Positions 54,711 through 62,230 of a stretch of 64,000 bases of DNA are shown here, piece after piece. The notes below the pieces were generated by a model. That model saw only the letters and a list, made by a program, of their open reading frames with translations. It was not told the origin of the DNA and did not search any database. The position numbers and the translations under genes are program-made. The stretch's first letter is position 1; the number at the start of each line of letters is the position of its first letter. Origin of the DNA: Parabacteroides distasonis (lineage in GTDB: Bacteria; Bacteroidota; Bacteroidia; Bacteroidales; Tannerellaceae); contig SUXM01000002.1 in NCBI GenBank assembly GCA_015060925.1, positions 1-64,000 of the forward strand, read 5' to 3'.

Positions 54711-55150
54711 TTGAACCTTTTAATGACGAATATTTCATGAAACAAGCGCTGTCAGAAGCGCGTATCGCTGCACAGGAGGGAGAAGTACCTGTCGGAGCAG
54801 TAATCGTGTGTAACAACCAAATCATTGCTCGTGCACACAATCAGACCGAACGTCTTAACGATCCTACAGCGCATGCTGAAATGTTGGCCATAACTGCTGC
54901 CACAGGCGTATTAGGAGCTAAATATTTAACAGGATGCAGTTTATACGTAACAGTAGAGCCTTGTATCATGTGTGCAGGAGCCATTGGCTGGTCACAACTA
55001 AGCAAAATTGTTTATGGAGCATCTGATATAAAAAGAGGTTTCCAAGAATATGCGCCTAAAGCTCTACACCCTAAAGCGATTGTAAAAAGAGGTATATTAG
55101 AAGATGAATGTGCAGAAGAGATGAGAAGGTTTTTCAAAGAAAAGAGGTAA
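54707..55150 (+). CDS. tadA: tRNA-specific adenosine deaminase
   Basis: A 147-residue zinc deaminase that makes inosine at the wobble position of tRNA-Arg(ACG). The zinc motifs are TAHAEMLAI and VEPCIMCAGAIGWSQLSKIVYGASD. The length and the C-terminal helix with EEMRRFFKEKR fit TadA rather than a free-base deaminase. Its last codons form one arm of a hairpin that also covers the stop of the convergent DUF4834 gene. Confidence 0.95.
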   Translation: MIEPFNDEYFMKQALSEARIAAQEGEVPVGAVIVCNNQIIARAHNQTERLNDPTAHAEMLAITAATGVLGAKYLTGCSLYVTVEPCIMCAGAIGWSQLSKIVYGASDIKRGFQEYAPKALHPKAIVKRGILEDECAEEMRRFFKEKR

Positions 55151-55164
55151 TCACTTTACCTCTT
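55142..55164. terminator. Hairpin across two abutting convergent stop codons
   Basis: AAGAGGTAA (55142-55150) pairs with TTACCTCTT (55156-55164) over a 5-nt loop. The tadA stop (55148-55150) and the DUF4834 stop (55153-55151) are adjacent. There is no strong T-tract, so terminator function is uncertain. Confidence 0.5.
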
Positions 55165-55423
55165 CATAATCCACATATTCCCCCTCATCTTTAGAAAAGA
55201 TTTTTTTGCGGGATGAAGAAGTATACGATTTATTAGACGAATGAGCGTTACCTTTCTGATTAGAAGAGTTTGTATTCGTTTGACGTCGTTGCTGTCCGCT
55301 CTTCTTATAATTATTACTTCCAAAAAACACTCTTTTTAATGTACGCAACACAGAAAATCCCATTAACGCAAGCAACAGGACAAAAAAGAAGAACATGACA
55401 AACAAAAACTTAAACATATTCAA
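55151..55423 (-). CDS. DUF4834 family small membrane protein
   Basis: A 90-residue protein with one N-terminal membrane helix (FKFLFVMFFFFVLLLALMGFSVL) and a polar, Ser/Asn/Lys-rich tail ending FSKDEGEYVDYEEVK. The layout and acidic tyrosine-containing end match the Bacteroidetes DUF4834 family, which has no known function. Met at 55417 is an alternative start. It is convergent with tadA with no gap. Confidence 0.75.
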   Translation of the reverse strand: MNMFKFLFVMFFFFVLLLALMGFSVLRTLKRVFFGSNNYKKSGQQRRQTNTNSSNQKGNAHSSNKSYTSSSRKKIFSKDEGEYVDYEEVK

Positions 55424-55469
55424 TGATTTATATTCATTTATAAAACAACATCAGGAGAGAAGACCGAGT

Positions 55470-56174
55470 TTATCTTCCCCTGTTAAAAAAAGACAAGGCT
55501 ATATAAAGAATTATCGTTCCGGCTATACCTAAAACACCAAAAAGAACAACGAACAAGACAGCCCCTCCTACCAGTATATAACGCAACTCATTTCCTTTCC
55601 ACTTCAATGATTTAACTTTCAAGGAAAACATAGGAATCTCAGATACCAATAACCAGGAAAGCAAAATAGCTGCAACGACTATTCCTACAACAAAACCTAT
55701 ACTGTCTTGAGGGATTGAAGTCTGGAAAGTATACCCTATAGAAGCCCAAAATAGAGCATGAGCAGGAACTGGCATTCCTATAAACGAAGTTGTCTGTCTC
55801 TCATCTATATTAAATTTAGCCAAACGCAAAGCGGAAAACACAGGTATAACCAAAGCGAAGAAAGGGATGTAGTCTACGACACTACCCAATGAGGATATAG
55901 TCATACAAGCTTGTTCCAACAGACGATAAACAATCATCCCCGGAGCAACGCCAAAACTAACCATATCAGAAAGAGAGTCCAACTCTTTACCCATAGGAGA
56001 GTAAGCTTGTAAAGAGCGAGCCGCAAAACCATCTCCAAAATCAAAAACAGAGGCTATAATAATCCATAAAGCCGCCATAGACAACTGGCAGTCCAAAGCC
56101 ATAATTGTTGCAATACATCCCGATAAAAGACTACAGCAAGTTACCAGATTCGGAATATTCTTTTTTACACTCAT
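55470..56174 (-). CDS. pssA: CDP-diacylglycerol--serine O-phosphatidyltransferase
   Basis: A 234-residue membrane enzyme with the CDP-alcohol phosphatidyltransferase motif DFGDGFAARSLQAYSPMGKELDSLSD and about seven hydrophobic segments. It makes phosphatidylserine, which the upstream psd product decarboxylates to phosphatidylethanolamine. The start codon shares a base with the psd stop (TAATG), so the two are translationally coupled. Confidence 0.95.
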   Translation of the reverse strand: MSVKKNIPNLVTCCSLLSGCIATIMALDCQLSMAALWIIIASVFDFGDGFAARSLQAYSPMGKELDSLSDMVSFGVAPGMIVYRLLEQACMTISSLGSVVDYIPFFALVIPVFSALRLAKFNIDERQTTSFIGMPVPAHALFWASIGYTFQTSIPQDSIGFVVGIVVAAILLSWLLVSEIPMFSLKVKSLKWKGNELRYILVGGAVLFVVLFGVLGIAGTIILYIALSFFNRGR

Positions 56175-56845
56175 TATTTCTTATTATTTCCTAAACGGGC
56201 AATCGGTGTCTGATTTCCTGTCACTTTCTGATCCATCTCCACCAACACTTCTGTTCCTACAGGTAAATATACATCTACACGAGAGCCAAACTTAATAAAA
56301 CCCATCTGTTCATCCACGTGACATTTTTCACCAACCTTGGCGTATGTCACTATACGTCGTGCCATTGCACCTGCTATCTGGCGAGCTAAAACATCAACCC
56401 CATTACGCGTAGTAATCACAACAGCCGAACGCTCATTTTCCGTACTGCTCTTTGGCAGATATGCAGCCATAAAACGACCACGTTGATGAGAGACATGTTT
56501 AACTGTGCCATTTACCGGAAACCAATTGGCATGGACATTGAACACAGACATGAATATTGATATTTGCAAACAGTCTTTATGTAAAATTTCATTCTCTCTT
56601 ACCTCTTCTATAGCCACAATCGTTCCATCTGCAGGCGCAATAACTAAACCTTCAGAATCATAAGGGAAACGCCGAGATGGGCTACGAAAAAAATTCAAAA
56701 CCAACAAGAAAAAAACAGAAGTCACGCCTGCTGTCAAATAAAATACCCAACCGGTTCCGATTGTGTGATATAAGGTCAAATCCACAATAAAACATATCGT
56801 GAATAACATTAACAACAGTCCTGTTCCCTCTTTATGTACCTTCAT
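56174..56845 (-). CDS. psd: Phosphatidylserine decarboxylase
   Basis: A 223-residue short-form proenzyme with two N-terminal hydrophobic segments (about 8-50). It self-cleaves at the Gly-Ser of MGFIKFGSRVDVY (Ser near residue 189) to form the pyruvoyl group. VIAPADGTIVAIEEV and SVFNVHANWFPVNGTVKHVSHQRG are typical of the archaeal/Bacteroidetes-type enzyme. It is followed by pssA. Confidence 0.94.
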   Translation of the reverse strand: MKVHKEGTGLLLMLFTICFIVDLTLYHTIGTGWVFYLTAGVTSVFFLLVLNFFRSPSRRFPYDSEGLVIAPADGTIVAIEEVRENEILHKDCLQISIFMSVFNVHANWFPVNGTVKHVSHQRGRFMAAYLPKSSTENERSAVVITTRNGVDVLARQIAGAMARRIVTYAKVGEKCHVDEQMGFIKFGSRVDVYLPVGTEVLVEMDQKVTGNQTPIARLGNNKK

Positions 56846-56884
56846 TCTTTAACCTTGAATCGTCTATAAACTTGTAATTATCTG

Positions 56885-56914
56885 CAAAAATATTCATTTT
56901 TACCAAATATCAAA
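56885..56914 (-). promoter_or_regulatory. psd-pssA promoter
   Basis: On the minus strand TTTG (56914-56911), an 18-nt spacer and TATTTTTG (56892-56885) lie 39 nt upstream of the psd ATG, just beyond the end of the helicase gene. Confidence 0.55.
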
Positions 56915-56920
56915 AGAATA

Positions 56921-59900
56921 TTACCCTTTGACTGCCTCTATTTTATTTAATTCAACATACCAAAGGTAACCTTCTACCTGTTTATAGCCCATTTGACGTA
57001 TTAAACTCAAGTAATTTTTGACTTGACAATGATGCTTTGGACTTAACTGTTCTCCAAACTTATAATCAACCACTATCACTTTTTCATTCGTGATCATCAC
57101 TCGGTCAGGACGCTTTGACAACCCTTTCCCTACAAGGATATCAACCTCATTTAAAACACGAGTTGTTCCGTCGTACCAAACTGCTACTTCTGGCATATTT
57201 ATCAACTCTTCCAAGCGATTAATTAACGTCACAGACTCATCTTTGTCAATCACTCCTACTTGCCAATATCGTCCTACTGCCTCAGAAATATCTGCTGAAG
57301 TTCGAACACCACTCAACACTTCATGCATCAAAGATCCATATTTGCGGCGTGTATCATCAAAGAAATAACCTTTTCCACGTAAGCGCAACTGTAAACGTTC
57401 ATCCGGAGAAATAGAGTTTAATTGTTCCATCTCTAATTCTTGAATATTTTGAACCTCTTTTTTTATTACTGGTTTCCACCAATCTCCTAATTCAAAAACA
57501 CCAGTTGAGCTATCAAAAAAAGAAGGTAACGTAATTAAATCATCCTCTTGCATATTACTCTGGGCTGTACATAATCCGACCCAAAGAGCATCAGCTAAAG
57601 AAGAGATCTTTTCAGGAAGCCCTGTACCTTCTTTGATTTTATTCGGACGCGGAGCAAAAACTATTAACTCCTCTTTTGAACGAGTAAAAGCTACATATAA
57701 AGTGTTCAGATTATCTATAAATACCTGCAAACGTTCTTTGAAATAATCTGCTGCAAAAATTGTTTTACTTAACGACTGATTATAACGAACAGGAACTAAA
57801 TGCAAACGGTTAAAAGGAGCTTCTTTGGGATGACACCAAAGAATCACTTGCTTTGTAGGTTTATGATCGATTTCCCAATCTCCAAAAGGGATTAACACAG
57901 CTTTAAATCCCAAACCTTTCGACTTATGAATCGTTAATATACGGATTGCATTTTGTCCATCGGGAGTCGCAATAGTTTTTCGACAACCTGTTTCATCCCA
58001 CCACTTCAAAAAATGAATTAAGTCTGCACTTTCTTTTTGTACAAACTCTGATACCATATCAAAAAAAGCCTGTAAAAATATCTGTTCATTTTCTGGAAAA
58101 TCCATAGAGAAAAAACGAAACAGTCCTTCTATGATTTCATATAACGATTGACGAGAAAGAGAATCTAAATTCAAAAAAAGCTCTTCTGAATAAATAGTTT
58201 GAGGTTCTTTTCCAAATGTTCCTTTTAAAACAGAATAAGCCTGCAACATAACCTGCCTATTAGTTCGATTCTCTGGATGCTTTAAATAACGTAACACTGA
58301 AACCAAAAAACGGACAGATAATGCTCCACTGACAAAAAGTGCTTCATCTGAAATAATATCATAGCTATATCGATTTGTCGGATTATTCGCTTTATAAGCC
58401 AACAAATAATCAGCAATCATAGCTCCCTCTCTGTTTGTTCGAACAAGAATCGCAATATCTTTCAGCAGATACCCATTATCCAGTAATTCCTCCAAGACTT
58501 TAGGTATTCTTTCTAATACACACTCTTTCCAACTTTTTTCTTCTTCACCTAAAAGAAATTCTAACCTTACATGCCCCTCCTTTTGCAAAAACGGAGGAGC
58601 AACCCTTTGAGTACATTGTTTATAGGCTGTTATGAATTTTTCCAGAAAAGTATCCTGTTGTTTCTCAGACAAACAAGATACAGATAAAGCTTCTTTATAT
58701 ACTTTTTGAAGAATGATTGGCAAAATTGTAAACAACGAATTATTAAATGTGACAATATGTCGGGAACTTCGCCAATTTTCTTTTAAAGTTTTTTCTTGAA
58801 ATTGTTCAATCGAAAAATCAGAGTGAATCTGTTCATCCAATAAGTTCCAATCTGAATTCCTAAAACGATAAATACTCTGCTTAACATCCCCTACTATCAG
58901 ATTCGTCCGGCCACAAGCTAAACTTTCATCTATCAATGGACGAAAATTATCCCATTGCATACCACTAGTATCCTGAAATTCATCAATCATATAATGATCT
59001 ATATGCGTCCCCGTTTTTTCATATATAAAAGGAGTATCGCTTCCTGCAATGACTTTATTCAAAAGTTCTGTAGTATCAGCAATCAACATGATGTTTTTAT
59101 CCTCTCGATAAGTCATAATTTGACGAGCGACATCAGCTAATATTCCTAACGTATAGTAATAACGAACAATCTCACGAGCACTATAATAGGCTTTCAAATC
59201 ACTAAAAAGAGAAATGGCTCCACATACACAATCATTTAATCCATCCGATACTGCAGATGTAATCATCTGTTGCAAACTTTCAGAGGTTGATTTAGTATAG
59301 TAATTTTCAATTTTATCCACTAAACCAATAAAAGTAGAAGTTGGTTCCTTCATGTCTCCATGTGCCCACTTTTCAAAGAGACAAAGAGGAGAACGGCTTC
59401 CCCCTTTAAAGTCAGTTGGACTAACTCCATACTTTTTCATAATAGCTAATCCCTTTTCACCCAAACTTTGAACTTCTCTTTCTACAGAACGGATAATTTT
59501 ATATAAATCTTCTTTATAAGATTCTAAGACATCTTTATCTTTTATATCTTCACTAACCTTTTCACTATAGATCTTATAACTTTCCTTAAAAAGTTCACGA
59601 CTTAAAACTACGATATCTTTACGTAAATTCCATTCTTCTCCGTTTTCAATTTTATCTTCAGCGAAACGTAGAAGCCAACCTAACATATCTTTATTCTCTG
59701 GTTTTTCAAGATCAAAAAGTAAATTATCTATAGCTGTCATCAAAACCAAGTCTTGATCCATCTCAATACCATACCCTCCTTGTAAACCTATTTCACGAGT
59801 AAAAGCACGCATAGTCTGTTGGAAAAAACGATCAATCGTACTAATATTAAAGGCTGAATAATCGTGTAAAATTTCTTTTAAAATTTTAGTAGCTTGGTTT

Positions 59901-60148
59901 CGGACTTGCAGTTCTGTTAATGAGTAGGTCTTTTTTAATTGATCAATATAATCAGATTGTTTTCCTGAAGATAAATTATATAACTCATCAATAACACGTT
60001 TCTTCATTTCTTCTGTAGCTTTATTCGTGAAAGTTACAGCAAGAATACGACGAAAAGCTCCTGGAGTTGTAAATAATAATATTAAAAATTCTCCCGTTAA
60101 ACGATGTGTTTTCCCAGCTCCAGCAGAAGCTCTATATATCGTCAGCAT
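56921..60148 (-). CDS. UvrD/RecB-family helicase-nuclease (AddA-like)
   Basis: A 1075-residue superfamily 1A helicase. Walker A is RASAGAGKTHRL at about residues 6-17, with motif Ia LAVTFTNKATEEMKKRV. Walker B is HYMIDEFQDTSGMQW, motif III is LIVGDVKQSIYRFRNSD, and the C-terminal motifs are IRILTIHKSKGLGFKAVLIPF and LNTLYVAFTRSKEELIVF. The last 150 residues hold a RecB-type nuclease motif (RVMITNEKVIVVDYKFG). The architecture is that of RecB/AddA, the end-processing enzyme of double-strand break repair. The expected AddB-like partner is not adjacent. Confidence 0.88.
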   Translation of the reverse strand: MLTIYRASAGAGKTHRLTGEFLILLFTTPGAFRRILAVTFTNKATEEMKKRVIDELYNLSSGKQSDYIDQLKKTYSLTELQVRNQATKILKEILHDYSAFNISTIDRFFQQTMRAFTREIGLQGGYGIEMDQDLVLMTAIDNLLFDLEKPENKDMLGWLLRFAEDKIENGEEWNLRKDIVVLSRELFKESYKIYSEKVSEDIKDKDVLESYKEDLYKIIRSVEREVQSLGEKGLAIMKKYGVSPTDFKGGSRSPLCLFEKWAHGDMKEPTSTFIGLVDKIENYYTKSTSESLQQMITSAVSDGLNDCVCGAISLFSDLKAYYSAREIVRYYYTLGILADVARQIMTYREDKNIMLIADTTELLNKVIAGSDTPFIYEKTGTHIDHYMIDEFQDTSGMQWDNFRPLIDESLACGRTNLIVGDVKQSIYRFRNSDWNLLDEQIHSDFSIEQFQEKTLKENWRSSRHIVTFNNSLFTILPIILQKVYKEALSVSCLSEKQQDTFLEKFITAYKQCTQRVAPPFLQKEGHVRLEFLLGEEEKSWKECVLERIPKVLEELLDNGYLLKDIAILVRTNREGAMIADYLLAYKANNPTNRYSYDIISDEALFVSGALSVRFLVSVLRYLKHPENRTNRQVMLQAYSVLKGTFGKEPQTIYSEELFLNLDSLSRQSLYEIIEGLFRFFSMDFPENEQIFLQAFFDMVSEFVQKESADLIHFLKWWDETGCRKTIATPDGQNAIRILTIHKSKGLGFKAVLIPFGDWEIDHKPTKQVILWCHPKEAPFNRLHLVPVRYNQSLSKTIFAADYFKERLQVFIDNLNTLYVAFTRSKEELIVFAPRPNKIKEGTGLPEKISSLADALWVGLCTAQSNMQEDDLITLPSFFDSSTGVFELGDWWKPVIKKEVQNIQELEMEQLNSISPDERLQLRLRGKGYFFDDTRRKYGSLMHEVLSGVRTSADISEAVGRYWQVGVIDKDESVTLINRLEELINMPEVAVWYDGTTRVLNEVDILVGKGLSKRPDRVMITNEKVIVVDYKFGEQLSPKHHCQVKNYLSLIRQMGYKQVEGYLWYVELNKIEAVKG

Positions 60149-60155
60149 AAACTAA

Positions 60156-60500
60156 TCAAACAATTCGACTTTTTATATATCCCTCTTTTTGTAATAAATC
60201 TAACACTTTAGTTCGCCAGTCCCCTTGAATAAGAATTTCCCCGTCTTTAGTAGAACCTCCAACTCCACATTTTACCTTTAACTTCTTACCTAAAGTCTCC
60301 AAATCAACATTTTTTCCACAAAAACCTGTAATCAAAGTCACAGCCTTTCCTCCCCGGTTTCGCTTATCCAATGATATTCTCAACAATTGTTTTTCTTTAG
60401 GAAGTGTTTCTATCTCTTCCTCTTCACCTGTATCATATTGAAAATTCGGATTCGTTGAATACAATATACCCAGACGGTCTTTCCAATCATTATTTTTCAT
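60156..60500 (-). CDS. SUI1/YciH-type translation initiation factor-like protein
   Basis: A 114-residue protein with a flexible acidic N-terminus and a C-terminal SUI1 domain (about 40-110): LLRISLDKRNRGGKAVTLITGF and LKVKCGVGGSTKDGEILIQGDWR are the eIF1/YciH signatures. The bacterial role is not settled. It overlaps ispF by 11 nt and precedes the helicase gene by 7 nt, suggesting one transcript. Confidence 0.9.
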   Translation of the reverse strand: MKNNDWKDRLGILYSTNPNFQYDTGEEEEIETLPKEKQLLRISLDKRNRGGKAVTLITGFCGKNVDLETLGKKLKVKCGVGGSTKDGEILIQGDWRTKVLDLLQKEGYIKSRIV

Positions 60501-60978
60501 CCTGTTTTTGAATTAAAACTGTTGCATAAGCAGCTATTCCCTCTTGGCGTCCAGTAAAACCTAACTTTTCGGTTGTAGTTGCTTTTATAGAGATATCCTC
60601 TTCATCTACTTGAAGAACAGTTGCTATCACACGCTTCATTTCTGGTATATGTGGATTTAATTTTGGACGTTCAGCTACAACAGTTGCATCAATATTACTT
60701 AACGAATAGCCAGAATTTCGAAGCAACAACATCGTTTCACGTAAAAGTATTTTACTATCAATTCCCTTATATTCACCAGAAGTATCAGGAAAATGATAAC
60801 CTATATCGCGCATATTAGCTGCACCTAACAAGGCATCACAAATCGAATGTATCAAAACATCTGCATCGCTATGCCCTTGGAGCCCCATTGAATACTCTAT
60901 CTTAATTCCTCCTAACCATAATTCCCTATTAGGGACAAGTGCATGCACATCATATCCAAATCCGACTCTTATCTTCAT
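60490..60978 (-). CDS. ispF: 2-C-methyl-D-erythritol 2,4-cyclodiphosphate synthase
   Basis: A 162-residue MEP-pathway enzyme of isoprenoid synthesis. The zinc and substrate motifs are GFGYDVHALVPNRELWLGG (with Asp and His) and GHSDADVLIHSICDALLGAANMRDIG, and the C-terminal SIKATTTEKLGFTGRQEGIAAYA is diagnostic. It follows porV by 6 nt. Confidence 0.97.
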   Translation of the reverse strand: MKIRVGFGYDVHALVPNRELWLGGIKIEYSMGLQGHSDADVLIHSICDALLGAANMRDIGYHFPDTSGEYKGIDSKILLRETMLLLRNSGYSLSNIDATVVAERPKLNPHIPEMKRVIATVLQVDEEDISIKATTTEKLGFTGRQEGIAAYATVLIQKQDEK

Positions 60979-60984
60979 ATTTTA

Positions 60985-62148
60985 TTATCTAAAAAGATTT
61001 TTAATACCGTCCATATCAAAAGACAATGAAAAACGGAGCGTCTGATCCAATGGATTTTGTTGAACTGTACTAATCAAATAAGCGGCATCCAATTGGAATA
61101 CACTCATACGGAAACCTGCACCCACTGAAAAATATTTACGGTTACCAACACTCTCATTTTCATAGAAATAACCTCCACGTACAAAAAATTGTTGATTATA
61201 ACTATATTCCGCACCTACTGAAACCATGATTTCCTTTAATAAACCATTAGGCGAATCAGTAAAAGACTTAAATATACCGGTAATACTTGACCAAGATTTA
61301 TAATCATCTACTCTTTGCTGATAGTCATCATCACTCTCACCTTCTTCCTTCATTGGAGCATACGGTACCAAATATTTATTAAGATCCAAATAAAAACCTA
61401 TCTGATTATACTCATCTATTGGGTACAGCAAACCTGTGCCCAATGACATCTTTGCCGGAAGATAACTATTCGTTTCTCCACCATCATAAGATATTTTACT
61501 CCCAATATTAGAAAGATTAAAACCGAAACTCCATAAAGCTTCTGCGCTTCCCATTACCACATATTTTTCCAAATATCCAGAAATATCTGCAGCAAAAGCT
61601 GTACCTGCATATTTTTCTTCACTGGCATCAGTACCCATATCAGAACGGATATAACGTAAAGCAACTCCCATTGAAAAAGCATTCGACAATTTTCTACTAT
61701 AACTTACATCCACTGCCATTTCATACGGATTTGTATAATAAGGAATATCACCTAAGTTCTCCCACATACCGACTTCTCCTAATGAGAAATAACGCAAGGA
61801 AGCTCCGATTGCCTGCAAGTCACTACTACCTATCTTATAATATCCAGACATATTTACTAAGGCCACATCATTAACCAATTTACGTAACCAAGGAGTATAA
61901 GACAAACTAACTCCACCTTTACTATACATAAAAGGATATTTAGCAGCATTCCAATATTGGGAACTAATATCTGGCAAAGTTGAAACACCTAAATCCCCCA
62001 TACCACCACCACGGGCATCAGGAGCAATATTCAATGAAGGCACAGCCATTTGAAGCAAAGAATACTCTTCTTGCCCCCAAACCATAGTTATCGTAGCAAA
62101 AAAACTTAGGAACAATGTAAGCGTACAAATTCTGAGATTTCTTATCAT
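60985..62148 (-). CDS. porV: Type IX secretion outer-membrane protein PorV (LptO)
   Basis: A 387-residue outer-membrane beta-barrel with signal peptide (MIRNLRICTLTLFLSFFATITMVWG) and the PorV opening QMAVPSLNIAPDARGGGMGDLGVSTLPDISSQYWNAAKYPF, followed by alternating barrel strands and a C-terminal aromatic (LFR). PorV carries T9SS cargo from the Sov translocon to the PorU sortase. The gene lies directly downstream of porU, the arrangement also known from Porphyromonas gingivalis. ispF follows after 6 nt. Confidence 0.93.
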   Translation of the reverse strand: MIRNLRICTLTLFLSFFATITMVWGQEEYSLLQMAVPSLNIAPDARGGGMGDLGVSTLPDISSQYWNAAKYPFMYSKGGVSLSYTPWLRKLVNDVALVNMSGYYKIGSSDLQAIGASLRYFSLGEVGMWENLGDIPYYTNPYEMAVDVSYSRKLSNAFSMGVALRYIRSDMGTDASEEKYAGTAFAADISGYLEKYVVMGSAEALWSFGFNLSNIGSKISYDGGETNSYLPAKMSLGTGLLYPIDEYNQIGFYLDLNKYLVPYAPMKEEGESDDDYQQRVDDYKSWSSITGIFKSFTDSPNGLLKEIMVSVGAEYSYNQQFFVRGGYFYENESVGNRKYFSVGAGFRMSVFQLDAAYLISTVQQNPLDQTLRFSLSFDMDGIKNLFR

Positions 62149-62230
62149 ATATACTTTATCTTATATCAACTTATATCTTATAAATGAATAAACTAAATAT
62201 TATAATGTTTATTGTATAATAAGACTTCTT

